Part shown: positions 24,424-32,810 of the stretch, one piece after another
Layout: each line of letters starts with the position of its first letter
How positions within the stretch are numbered: position 1 is the first letter of the stretch
Assembly: GCA_017559445.1 (NCBI GenBank)
Contig: JAFYSJ010000026.1
Location: 1-64,000, forward strand
DNA from: Clostridia bacterium
Lineage (GTDB): Bacteria > Bacillota > Clostridia > RGIG7378
DNA: 64,000 nt
Direction: 5' to 3'
Made by a program: the position numbers and the translations under genes
The notes under the pieces: generated by a model
Database searches by the model: none
What the model was told of the DNA's origin: nothing
Seen by the model: the letters and a program-made list of their open reading frames with translations, nothing else

Positions 24424-26493
24424 ATGAGTGACATGAACAAAAAGTATGAGGCTCTGTTTACACCCTGGAAGGTTGGCAATGTGGAGATTAAGAACCGCAT
24501 TGTTATGTGCCCCATGGGAGGAACATCCCTTTTTGGTTGGTTTGAGCTTGGTGGCTGTCATTTTGACAAGGAGGCTGCTAAGCTGTTTTTGGAGAGAGCT
24601 AACAACAACGTTGGCCTTATTATTCCTGGTATCGCTCCACTTAGAGACACATTCTGGGGCAAGTGGCTTTGGCAGAACCCTAAGATGTTCGATGAGCTCA
24701 AGGAGTTCATGGACGAGATTCACAAGACAGGAGCTAAGCTCTTTGTTCAGCTGACAGCTGGTATGGGTCGTTCTTGGGCTATTACAGAGCTTGTTGCACC
24801 ACTTCACAAGAACAAGGTTACACGTGCACTTCTCAAGCCTATTTTGGATACAAACCATGAGCTTGCTTGTCCAAGTCCACAGCCTTCTCGTTGGGCACAT
24901 GACATTATCTGTCCAGAGATGACAGTAGAGCAGATTCACGAGATTATCGAGGCATTTGCTAAGACAGCTAAGCTTTGTATGGATGCTGGTGTAGATGGCG
25001 TTGAGGTTCACGCTGTTCACGAGGGCTATTTGCTTGACCAGTTTGCCATCGAATTCTTTAACAAGAGACAGGACGAGTATGGCGGATCCTTCGAAAACCG
25101 CTACCGCTTTGCAGCAGAGGTTGTAAAGGCTATTAAGGCAGAGTGTGGTCAGGATTATCCCGTTTCCCTTAGATATTCCGTAGAGTCCAAGATGAAGGGC
25201 TTCTGCGAGGGCGCAATGCCAGGTGAGGACTACGTAGAAGTAGGCCGTAACATGGAGGAGTCCGAAAAGGCAGCTAAGTACTTGCAGGATGCAGGTTACG
25301 ATATGCTCAACGCAGATAACGGAACATATGACTCCTGGTACTGGGCACATCCACCGATGTATATGCCAGAGAACTGCAACTTGGACGATGTTGCACACAT
25401 TAAGAAGTTCGTAGATATTCCTGTAGTTTGTGCAGGTAGAATGGACGCAGAGGTAGGCGCTCAGGCAGTTGCTGAGGGCAGAATCGACGGCGTTGGTGTT
25501 GCTCGTCAGTTCTTGGTAGATCCAGAGTGGATTACTAAGCTTATCGAGGACAGAATCGAAGATATTAAGCCATGTATTTGCTGCCACAGCGGATGCTTTA
25601 ACTTCTCTTCCTCCAGAGGACATGCTAATACTCAGGATTTGACAGATACAATGGGTCTTGCACGTTGTGCTCTTAACCCCAAGACAATGCAGTCCAAGAA
25701 GTACAACCTTAAGCCTGCTAAGAAGGTTAAGAAGGTTGCTATCGTTGGCGGTGGTATTGGTGGTATGGAGGCAGCACTTGTTTGTGCACAGAGAGGCCAT
25801 ACAGTTACACTTTACGAAAAGTCTGGTGAGCTTGGTGGCGTTTTCGTAGCAGCTGCAGCACCTTCCTTCAAGGAAAAGGATAGAGCCCTTATTGCATGGT
25901 ATATCCGTCAGCTTTCCTTGTACCCAATCGAGGTAAAACTTAATACAGAAGTTACAGATATTAACGCTTTGGATGCAGATGAAATCATCATCGCAACAGG
26001 CGCAAAGGCAAGGAGAATTCCAGTTAAGGGCGCAGAGACAGCTATTGAGGCTGTAGATTACTTGCTTGGAAAGGCTCCAGTAGGAGATAAGGTTACAATT
26101 ATCGGCGGTGGTCTTACAGGTTGTGAGATTGCTTATGACTTGTTCTTGCAGGGCAAGCATCCTTCCATCGTAGAAATGCAGGATGACCTTATTACAACTC
26201 CCGGTATTTGTTTGGCTAACACAAGCTACTTGAGAGATTGCTTTAAGACAAACAATGTTCCAGTTCACCTTGAGACAGCTTTGGTTGAAATTTGCGACGG
26301 TTACGTAACAGTTAGAAACAAGGATGGAGAGACATTCCAGATTCCTTCCGACAACGTAATCCTTTCCGTTGGTTACAACCCAGCACCTTTGGCACCTAAG
26401 GCTAAGAACGTTCACGTAATCGGCGACGCTAACAAGGTTGGCAACCTCAGAACAGTTATTTGGGGCGCTTGGGACGTTTGCATGAAGATCTAG
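24424..26493 (+). CDS. NADH:flavin oxidoreductase, 2-enoate reductase / 2,4-dienoyl-CoA reductase type
   Basis: 689 residues. An FMN TIM barrel of the old-yellow-enzyme family spans about 8-365 (PWKVGNVEIKNRIVMCPMGG, GVDGVEVHAVHEGYLLDQF, EYGGSFENRYRFA). The [4Fe-4S] cysteines are CICCHSGC at about 384-391 plus the cysteine in ARCALNP. The C-terminal FAD/NAD(P) half has VAIVGGGIGGMEAA at about 439-452 and TIIGGGLTGCEIA. This is the layout of enoate reductase, FadH and the Bai proteins, which reduce activated C=C bonds. It is the first gene of an operon with two aconitase X genes, so it may reduce the double bond they create. The substrate is unknown. Confidence 0.9.
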   Translation: MSDMNKKYEALFTPWKVGNVEIKNRIVMCPMGGTSLFGWFELGGCHFDKEAAKLFLERANNNVGLIIPGIAPLRDTFWGKWLWQNPKMFDELKEFMDEIHKTGAKLFVQLTAGMGRSWAITELVAPLHKNKVTRALLKPILDTNHELACPSPQPSRWAHDIICPEMTVEQIHEIIEAFAKTAKLCMDAGVDGVEVHAVHEGYLLDQFAIEFFNKRQDEYGGSFENRYRFAAEVVKAIKAECGQDYPVSLRYSVESKMKGFCEGAMPGEDYVEVGRNMEESEKAAKYLQDAGYDMLNADNGTYDSWYWAHPPMYMPENCNLDDVAHIKKFVDIPVVCAGRMDAEVGAQAVAEGRIDGVGVARQFLVDPEWITKLIEDRIEDIKPCICCHSGCFNFSSSRGHANTQDLTDTMGLARCALNPKTMQSKKYNLKPAKKVKKVAIVGGGIGGMEAALVCAQRGHTVTLYEKSGELGGVFVAAAAPSFKEKDRALIAWYIRQLSLYPIEVKLNTEVTDINALDADEIIIATGAKARRIPVKGAETAIEAVDYLLGKAPVGDKVTIIGGGLTGCEIAYDLFLQGKHPSIVEMQDDLITTPGICLANTSYLRDCFKTNNVPVHLETALVEICDGYVTVRNKDGETFQIPSDNVILSVGYNPAPLAPKAKNVHVIGDANKVGNLRTVIWGAWDVCMKI

Positions 26494-26504
26494 GAGGAAA
26501 GCGT

Positions 26505-27779
26505 ATGATTCTTACTAAGGAACAGGAAGCCATCTTAAATGGTCAGCAGGGAGAAACAATGGCCAAGGTTATGAAGACTTTGGTTATGTACGGCGATGCC
26601 TTTGAGGCAGAAAAGCTGGTTCCCATTACATCTAAGTACAATCACTTGGTTACATCCTTTGGACTTAAGGTTATGTCTCCAGTTTATGACCTTATGCAGC
26701 AGCTCCTTGAGGCAGGCGTTGCATCTGGCCAGAAGTTCTCTGTAGACCCAAGACCTGTGGACAAGAATGTGCCAGCAAACTTCTTGCAGAGATTCGTATT
26801 TAACAATTTCATGTACACAAAGCAGGATTTCTATGAGGAGCAGCTCAAAAAGTTGGGCCTTATGAACGACCAGGCTTTCACATGTACATGTTACATGGAT
26901 CAGGTAGGTAACAAGCCTCAGAAGGGCGAGTACCTCTCCTGGGCAGAGTCCAGTGCTGTTGTATATGCTAACTCAGTTTTGGGTGCAAGATGTAACAGAA
27001 ACTCTGGAATCATCGACATTATGGGCTCCATTGTGGGCTACGTTCCATACTTTGGACTTTTGACAGACGAGGGTCGTAAGGCTACTTGGATTGTTAAGGT
27101 TGAGACAACCAAAAAGCCTGAGGCTCAGCTCCTTGGTTCTGCCATCGGAATGAAGGTTATGGAGGATGTTCCATACGTTGTTGGTTTGGACAAGTGGATT
27201 GGCACAGAGCTTAACGACAGCGCATGTTCTTACCTTAAGGACTTTGGTGCAGCCACAGCATCTAACGGTGCAGTTGGTCTTTACCACATTGCAAACTTGA
27301 CTCCAGAGGCAGTTGAGCAGGGTGAGTCCATTATTGCAGAGGGTGCTAAGGTTTACGTTATCGACGACGCAGAGCTTGAGAGAGTTCAGAATGAGTACCC
27401 AGTAATGTGGAAGAATCCCGATGCTCAGCCTAAGCTTTGCTTTGTTGGATGCCCACACCTTTCTTTGGAGCAGCTTAAGGATTGGACAGTTAAGCTTGAG
27501 GAAAGCCTTAAGGCTAACGGCGTTTCCAAGGTAACTATCCCCACAGTATTTACTGCAGCTCCTAAGGTTTTGGAGGCATTTAATGCCACAGAATATGCAG
27601 AGAGACTTAAGGCAACAGGTGTTATTACATCCTATATTTGCCCACTTATGTACATGAACAACCCACTTTGCAAGGGCATGCCTGTAATCACATCCTCTAA
27701 CAAGCTCCGCACATATACCACAGCTAGGTATTATACAGACGGAGAATTGTTGGCCATGATCACAAAGGGAGGTAAGTAA
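26505..27779 (+). CDS. Aconitase X catalytic (large) subunit
   Basis: 424 residues from the ATG at 26505 behind AGGAGGAAA. The sequence has the aconitase-X/DUF521 pattern: MILTKEQEAILNGQQGETMAK at the N-terminus, TSKYNHLVTSFG with the substrate-binding serine region, a cysteine-bearing TCTCYMDQVGNKPQKGEYLSW segment, and FVGCPHLSLEQL (about 318-329). Characterised aconitase X enzymes are Fe-S dehydratases, for instance cis-3-hydroxy-L-proline dehydratase and archaeal mevalonate-5-phosphate dehydratase (family knowledge). The large and small parts are separate genes here, one base apart, as in archaeal enzymes. The reaction in this organism is unknown. Confidence 0.85.
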   Translation: MILTKEQEAILNGQQGETMAKVMKTLVMYGDAFEAEKLVPITSKYNHLVTSFGLKVMSPVYDLMQQLLEAGVASGQKFSVDPRPVDKNVPANFLQRFVFNNFMYTKQDFYEEQLKKLGLMNDQAFTCTCYMDQVGNKPQKGEYLSWAESSAVVYANSVLGARCNRNSGIIDIMGSIVGYVPYFGLLTDEGRKATWIVKVETTKKPEAQLLGSAIGMKVMEDVPYVVGLDKWIGTELNDSACSYLKDFGAATASNGAVGLYHIANLTPEAVEQGESIIAEGAKVYVIDDAELERVQNEYPVMWKNPDAQPKLCFVGCPHLSLEQLKDWTVKLEESLKANGVSKVTIPTVFTAAPKVLEAFNATEYAERLKATGVITSYICPLMYMNNPLCKGMPVITSSNKLRTYTTARYYTDGELLAMITKGGK

Positions 27780-27780
27780 G

Positions 27781-28227
27781 ATGAAACAGTTTCAGGGTAG
27801 AGTTGTTACTCCAGGTACAGTGACTGCAGAGGCAGTAGTTTCCACTGAGGGTTTCAATACATTGGCTTCCTTCCAGATGGCACTTCAGTTTGGTGACAAG
27901 GAAGTTAAGTGTGGTGACCAGAACAACAAGGATCTCCACGGTAAGCCCATGATCGGCAAGGCACTTTGTTTGCCACAGACCATCGGTTCCACCACAGGAG
28001 GTTTGGTTCTTTATTGCGCATGTGCAATGGAGAAAAATCCAGCATGTATGCTCTTTGCAAACCATATCGACTCCTTGGCTGCAGCAGGTGCAATCCTGGC
28101 AGACGTTTGGGTAGATGGCGTGTCCATGCCAGTAGTTGATTCTCTTGGCGATGAGTTCTTGGCATATGTTAAGGATGGCATGAAGATCACAGTTGGAGAA
28201 AATGGATTAGTCACAGTTGAGGACTAA
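27781..28227 (+). CDS. Aconitase X swivel-domain (small) subunit
   Basis: 148 residues, the usual size of the stand-alone DUF126 swivel domain. Motifs are FQGRVVTPGTVTAEAVVSTE at the N-terminus, GKPMIGKALCLPQTIGSTTGG (about 54-74, the loop that closes over the active site) and a D-x-W-V-DG patch near residue 120. It pairs with the large subunit encoded one base upstream to complete the dehydratase. RBS GGGAGGTAAG. It is the last gene of the operon before a strong terminator. Confidence 0.87.
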   Translation: MKQFQGRVVTPGTVTAEAVVSTEGFNTLASFQMALQFGDKEVKCGDQNNKDLHGKPMIGKALCLPQTIGSTTGGLVLYCACAMEKNPACMLFANHIDSLAAAGAILADVWVDGVSMPVVDSLGDEFLAYVKDGMKITVGENGLVTVED

Positions 28228-28245
28228 AAGTTAAGGTTAAATTTA

Positions 28246-28277
28246 GAGGCTTGTCGTGAATGACGGGCCTCTTTTTT
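28246..28277 (+). terminator. Intrinsic terminator of the aconitase X operon
   Basis: GAGGCTTGTC pairs with GACGGGCCTC (two G-U pairs) across GTGAAT, followed by TTTTTTG. Confidence 0.85.
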
Positions 28278-28383
28278 GATGTAGAAAATGGTGATTTTTC
28301 CTTGATAAGTATATTTATTAAGATTAACCAAAAAGTTTTTTTATAAAAATACAATTTTGGAAGAAATTTTTTGTAAAAAACAC

Positions 28384-28412
28384 TTGAAAAAATCCCGTAA
28401 AAAGTAGACAAT
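28384..28412 (+). promoter_or_regulatory. Promoter of the CofE-like ligase gene
   Basis: TTGAAA (28384-28389), 17-base spacer, GACAAT (28407-28412), with the ATG about 58 bases downstream. Confidence 0.5.
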
Positions 28413-28470
28413 GTAGCGTGAAGAAATTTGTTTATTAGACAAAAATTCTAAGGAAAGAAGCGCTATAAAT

Positions 28471-29670
28471 ATGGCAAACAATGAAAGAAGAGTCGGTACA
28501 GTATCTAGAGGTATTCGTTGCCCCATTATTAGAGAGGGAGACGATCTCGCAACAATAGTTTCTAACAGCGTGTTAGAGGCTGCATCCTATGAGGGTTTTG
28601 AGCTTAGAGACAGAGATGTTATTTCTGTAACAGAGTCTATCGTAGCTAGAGCCCAGGGCAACTACGCATCTGTTGATGATATTGCAAATGATGTTAGAGC
28701 CAAGCTTGGTGGTGGCACAGTTGGTGTTATCTTCCCAATCCTTTCTCGTAACCGTTTCGCAATTTGTCTTCGCGGTATTGCTAAGGGAGTGGACAAGGTT
28801 GTCCTCATGTTGAATTATCCTTCTGACGAAGTAGGTAATGAGCTTGTTAGCTTGGATAAGTTGGACGCAGCTGGTGTTAACCCATATTCTGACGTTCTTT
28901 CAGAGGCAAAGTACAGAGAGCTCTTTGGTGTAAATAAGCACGAGTTCACAGGCGTAGATTACGTTGAGTACTATGGTAACCTCATTCGTGAGGCAGGCGC
29001 AGACGTAGAGATCGTTTTCGCTAACCAGCCTAAGGCTATTTTGCAGTATACAGATAAGGTAATTAACTGCTCTATCCACACAAGAGTACGTACTAAGCGT
29101 ATCCTTATGGATAACGGAGCTAAGATTGTACTTAACTTGGACGAGATTCTTAACCAGCCAGTTAACGGCAGCGGTTGCAACGAGAAGTATGGTCTCCTTG
29201 GTTCCAACAAGGCTACAGAGGACACAGTTAAGTTGTTCCCTAGAGAGTGCAAGCCATTGGTATTGGACATTCAGGCACAGATTCTTGCTGCTACAGGCAA
29301 GCACGTTGAGGTTATGGTATACGGCGACGGTGCTTTCAAGGATCCTCAGGGTAAGATTTGGGAGCTTGCAGACCCAGTTGTTTCTCCAGCATTTACAGAC
29401 GGTCTTGTAGGTACACCTAACGAGCTTAAGCTCAAGTATTTGGCAGACAACGATTTCAAGGATCTCTCCGGTGAGGAGCTCAAGGCAGCTATTTCCAAGA
29501 GCATCAAGGAGAAGGAGGGTAACCTCGTAGGTAACATGGCTTCTCAGGGTACAACACCTCGTCAGCTTACAGATCTTATCGGTTCTCTCTGCGATCTTAC
29601 ATCTGGTTCTGGAGACAAGGGTACTCCTGTTGTTCTCGTTCAGGGTTACTTCGATAACTACACAAACTGA
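28471..29670 (+). CDS. Coenzyme F420-0:L-glutamate ligase family protein (CofE-like)
   Basis: 399 residues. The family pattern of CofE/FbiB ligases is visible: GTVSRGIRCPIIREGDDLATIV at the N-terminus, RDRDVISVTESIVARAQGNY (about 47-66) with the conserved SxVSxxEG-like segment, and ILSRNRFAICLRGIA. A longer C-terminal half includes MVYGDGAFKDPQGKIWELADP. True CofE adds glutamates to F420-0. No other F420 gene is in the window, and most Firmicutes of this kind do not make F420, so it may ligate glutamate to another acceptor. It is monocistronic, with its own terminator. Confidence 0.8.
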   Translation: MANNERRVGTVSRGIRCPIIREGDDLATIVSNSVLEAASYEGFELRDRDVISVTESIVARAQGNYASVDDIANDVRAKLGGGTVGVIFPILSRNRFAICLRGIAKGVDKVVLMLNYPSDEVGNELVSLDKLDAAGVNPYSDVLSEAKYRELFGVNKHEFTGVDYVEYYGNLIREAGADVEIVFANQPKAILQYTDKVINCSIHTRVRTKRILMDNGAKIVLNLDEILNQPVNGSGCNEKYGLLGSNKATEDTVKLFPRECKPLVLDIQAQILAATGKHVEVMVYGDGAFKDPQGKIWELADPVVSPAFTDGLVGTPNELKLKYLADNDFKDLSGEELKAAISKSIKEKEGNLVGNMASQGTTPRQLTDLIGSLCDLTSGSGDKGTPVVLVQGYFDNYTN

Positions 29671-29683
29671 TTTTGATTTAACT

Positions 29684-29715
29684 AAGACCTGGATAAATGT
29701 CAGGTCTTTTTATTT
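29684..29715 (+). terminator. Intrinsic terminator after the CofE-like gene
   Basis: AAGACCTG pairs with CAGGTCTT across a 9-base loop, followed by TTTATTTT. Its right half is the left copy of the 37-bp direct repeat. Confidence 0.85.
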
Positions 29716-29730
29716 TGCTTAGAAACCTAT
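29694..29730 (+). repeat. 37-bp direct repeat, left copy
   Basis: From TAAATGTCAGGTC to AAACCTAT. It matches 31388-31424 at 35 of 37 positions, in the same orientation. The two copies bracket the minus-strand ATPase gene. Confidence 0.9.
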
Positions 29731-29779
29731 GGCTGTATAAAAAAGGAGAGACATCATATGATATCTCTCTTTAGATAAG

Positions 29780-31213
29780 TTATTTTATTGCCTTGTTTTT
29801 TTGACTTTTGCCAAGCAAGTATAAAAAGGCAAAAGCTGGTATGCGGTATAAAGTAGAACCATTGCGCTCAGTAAGCCCAAAATCCGTTGCGTTTTTTGAA
29901 ATTACATATCCAGGCGTGTTAGATAGACCGTATATAACGATACCATCGTCGTCCTTAATGCTAGAGTTGTTGCGCATTTTGGCTTCAATATACTGGATAG
30001 GTTGGCCCGCATATTGTACTGCAACGTCTACCTCAGCACCATTTGCGTCTCGTATATATCCTACTTGATATAGCTTGTTTATGGCTAGGAAATAGTCCTT
30101 CACATGTTTGAATACGGTTGTTTCGATGGCGTATCCCAACTCTGTTGATTTTGTGTAGATGTCAGCGCCTAGCACAACGGCTCCTCTGATGCAATTGTCA
30201 GAAATATAAATTTTATTTCGTTTCTTTAATATGTTCTTTCCTTGGATATTAAGCTGTTCACTAATGTTAATTAGATTGGCGTCGGCAAGGTACTGAATAT
30301 ATTTTTGAATAGTGGGTTTAGAAACTCCATTGGATTCCTTACACATTGCGTCAATATTTATTATGCTGGAACTGTTATAACAGAGGTAAACAAAGACTTT
30401 TTCTAATTCATCAATATTACGTATCTCATGAATATTAGGCAAATCCTGTTTAATTGCTCGATCCATTACATCTTCTCGAATTAGAGATTGGGCATAGACA
30501 GTGTCTTCTGCTTTAACCAATTCAGGAAAACCACCAATTTGTAAATAATGCATTAGATGTACTTGTAAATCAGCTAAACCCATGATAAGGCGAGTTTGCT
30601 CCTGAATAGGTAAGGTGTGGATTTTGAACACATCTTCACAATCAAAAAACTTGGAGACTCCTTTAATCTCGCAATATTCATAGAAGGAGAGTGTGGGGAT
30701 GTGTATAATAGTCCATCTTCCAGCGCCACTTTCTCTAACGCCATCTTCTACAGCTGCGCTAGCAGAACCAGTAGCAACGGCTCTCATTTCTGGATTCATA
30801 TCGTAAGCCATCTTTAAGTAATGGGTCCAATTTTTATCAAACTGTATTTCATCCACAAAAAGATAAAATTCATCGTCATTGCAAATGTTGTTTTTATAAA
30901 CGGATAAAACCTGATCTATACCTGCAGCTCTAATTACAGGGTGGTCAAAAGTAAAGAACAGAATATTTTGAGGTTTTATTCCTTGGGTTAATAAGTCAGA
31001 GATTATTTGGTAAATAATAGTTGTTTTACCAGTTCGTCTAGCTCCGCTCATTACAACAATGCGACGAAGGTCGCTGTTGAGTGCTTTATGACAAGTGTAA
31101 TATCCGCAGCGTTTGAAATCCTTATGAAAGGATTTGGGTACAAGTCCATTTTGCCACCATGGATTATAATTTGTAAGAATTGAAAGTATATTTTCAGTAT
31201 TAACAAGTGCCAT
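29780..31213 (-). CDS. AAA_14/DUF4143-type ATPase
   Basis: 477 residues. Walker A GARRTGKTT at 57-65 and Walker B FYLFVDEIQ at about 114-122 are followed by an RxxSFYEYCEI-type segment and the DUF4143 part: DRAIKQDLPNIHEIRN, a winged-helix-like region about 285-320, and a nuclease-like C-terminal fold with GAEVDVAVQYAGQPIQYIEAK. The last part resembles a PD-(D/E)xK core (E...D...E-A-K). These proteins are common in anaerobes, often horizontally spread, with unknown function. RBS GGAGG on the minus strand. The gene is opposite in direction to its neighbours, A+T-rich, and lies between 37-bp direct repeats. Confidence 0.85.
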   Translation of the reverse strand: MALVNTENILSILTNYNPWWQNGLVPKSFHKDFKRCGYYTCHKALNSDLRRIVVMSGARRTGKTTIIYQIISDLLTQGIKPQNILFFTFDHPVIRAAGIDQVLSVYKNNICNDDEFYLFVDEIQFDKNWTHYLKMAYDMNPEMRAVATGSASAAVEDGVRESGAGRWTIIHIPTLSFYEYCEIKGVSKFFDCEDVFKIHTLPIQEQTRLIMGLADLQVHLMHYLQIGGFPELVKAEDTVYAQSLIREDVMDRAIKQDLPNIHEIRNIDELEKVFVYLCYNSSSIINIDAMCKESNGVSKPTIQKYIQYLADANLINISEQLNIQGKNILKKRNKIYISDNCIRGAVVLGADIYTKSTELGYAIETTVFKHVKDYFLAINKLYQVGYIRDANGAEVDVAVQYAGQPIQYIEAKMRNNSSIKDDDGIVIYGLSNTPGYVISKNATDFGLTERNGSTLYRIPAFAFLYLLGKSQKNKAIK

Positions 31214-31272
31214 AAGTTTTCCTCCTTGTTCAGTGTATTTATATTGTAATAGAAAAATAGACGAAAATCTAG

Positions 31273-31334
31273 AATAATTTAAAGTATACTTTCAATTATT
31301 CCCAAGAAAAATATAAACTATACTTTAAATTATT
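31273..31334 (-). promoter_or_regulatory. Palindromic operator candidates upstream of the ATPase gene
   Basis: At 31273-31300 is a 28-bp near-perfect palindrome centred on AAGTATACTT with AATAATT/AATTATT arms (one mismatched pair). A second, related half, TATACTTTAAATTATT, lies at about 31319-31334. Sites like this fit a dimeric regulator; none is encoded next to it. Confidence 0.5.
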
Positions 31335-31387
31335 GTCGGATTTTGTCGAAAAAGGTTAGAACAGAGATGTATTTTCTAGGATACAGC

Positions 31388-31424
31388 TAAATGTCAGGTC
31401 TTTTTATTTTGCTCAAAAACCTAT
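31388..31424 (+). repeat. 37-bp direct repeat, right copy
   Basis: Second copy of the repeat at 29694-29730 (two mismatches). It carries the right half of the CofE terminator without the pairing left half, as expected of a duplicated fragment. Confidence 0.9.
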
Positions 31425-31485
31425 ACAATGTAGTAAGGTTTCTGGACCTGCATATTAGTTGAGGGATTGGCAATATTTTTAAGGT

Positions 31486-32808
31486 ATGAGCACATCTAAG
31501 GATAAGACACAAAAGAATACTCAGGGCAGAAAGCTTCATTGGATGCAGTTGGATAATGCAGCCAAGATTTACCCTGCCGCTAGAACTCGCAATTGGAGTA
31601 ACGTATTCCGTTTGTCCGCCACTTTGACAGAGAAGGTGGATGTGGAAGTGCTTCAGTCCGCCCTTAATGTTACAGTTCGCAGATTCCCATCTATTGCAGC
31701 CAGACTTCGCAAGGGCTTGTTCTGGTATTACATCCAGGAGGTTGAGGAAGCTCCTAAGATTATGGAGGAGAGTAGCTACCCCCTTGTTAAGATGCATAAG
31801 CCGGAGGTCCGCAGATGCGCCTTTAGAGTCATCGTATATGACAAGCGAATCGCAGTTGAAATATTCCATTCTTTGACAGATGGAAATGGTGGCCTTGTGT
31901 TCCTTAAGACTTTAATCGCAGAATATTTGGAGCAAAAGTATGGTGTAGAAATCCCTGCGGAACAAGGAGTTTTGGACAGGAGAGAGCCTCCGCGCAAAGA
32001 GGAAATGGAGGACTATTTCCACAAGGTTGCAGGACGAGTTCCAGCCAGCCGTAAGGAGACAGATGCCTACAAAATAACAGGCACAGTAGAGGATAGGGAG
32101 AGGATGCATCTTGTATGTCTCAAGCTGCCAGCAGACAAGGTTAAGGCAATGGCCAAGCAGTACGATGTTACAGTTTCAGGCTTGTTTGCAGCTATTTTGA
32201 CCAAGGCCATGATGGACATGCAAAGACATGAGGTAATTAACTTCATGAAGCAAAAGCCCATTAAGATTTTGATCCCTGTGGACCTTCGCAGAATGTATGG
32301 CATGGACAGCTTGCGCAACTTTGTTCTCTATATGATCACAGAGATTGACCCAAGACTTGGCGAATACGATTTCAAAGAAATTTGTTACATCATAAAGCAT
32401 CAGATGGCCCTTGGTGTAACAGCTAAGAATATGAGTTCCATGATCGCAACTAACGTGGCTCCTGACCAAAAGTTCATTTTGAGATTGGCACCACTGCCCC
32501 TTAAGAACTTGGTTATGAAGGCTATTTTCAACGCAGTTGGAGAGAGAAAGTCATGCCTTAGCTTGTCAAACTTAGGCAAGGTTACAGTGCCAAAGTCCAT
32601 GGAACAGTATGTGGAGAGAATGGACTTTTTCTTAAGCCCACCAGCCACTTTGCCATATAACTGTGGCATTTTGTCCTACGGAGATACTGTGTATGTAAAC
32701 TTTCTCAGGGACATTAAGGAGCCTAGACTTGAGTTGGCTATGCATGAGGTTATGAGGGACATGGGAATAGTAGCCACGGTTGAGAGCAATCGCGGCAATA
32801 AGGAGTAA
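31486..32808 (+). CDS. Condensation/alcohol-acetyltransferase-like acyltransferase
   Basis: 440 residues without membrane helices. It has the two-lobed CoA-dependent acyltransferase pattern: LQSALNVTVRRFPSIAARLR near residue 60, then EIFHSLTDGNGG (about 126-137), which corresponds to the catalytic HHxxxDG motif with Phe in place of the first His, and a C-terminal SLSNLGKVTVP (about 347-357), the DFGxG-like region. It probably transfers an acyl group between carriers. The next gene (zinc-ribbon DUF6320-like membrane protein) starts 3 bases after its stop, so the two form a unit. The substrate is unknown. Confidence 0.75.
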   Translation: MSTSKDKTQKNTQGRKLHWMQLDNAAKIYPAARTRNWSNVFRLSATLTEKVDVEVLQSALNVTVRRFPSIAARLRKGLFWYYIQEVEEAPKIMEESSYPLVKMHKPEVRRCAFRVIVYDKRIAVEIFHSLTDGNGGLVFLKTLIAEYLEQKYGVEIPAEQGVLDRREPPRKEEMEDYFHKVAGRVPASRKETDAYKITGTVEDRERMHLVCLKLPADKVKAMAKQYDVTVSGLFAAILTKAMMDMQRHEVINFMKQKPIKILIPVDLRRMYGMDSLRNFVLYMITEIDPRLGEYDFKEICYIIKHQMALGVTAKNMSSMIATNVAPDQKFILRLAPLPLKNLVMKAIFNAVGERKSCLSLSNLGKVTVPKSMEQYVERMDFFLSPPATLPYNCGILSYGDTVYVNFLRDIKEPRLELAMHEVMRDMGIVATVESNRGNKE

Positions 32809-32810
32809 GT

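Noticed and set aside
24361-26415. Long minus-strand open frame (684 codons) opposite the ene-reductase gene
   Set aside because: It mirrors the strongly biased codon use of the real gene, is unusually rich in Cys, Asn and Leu, and has no RBS or family motif.
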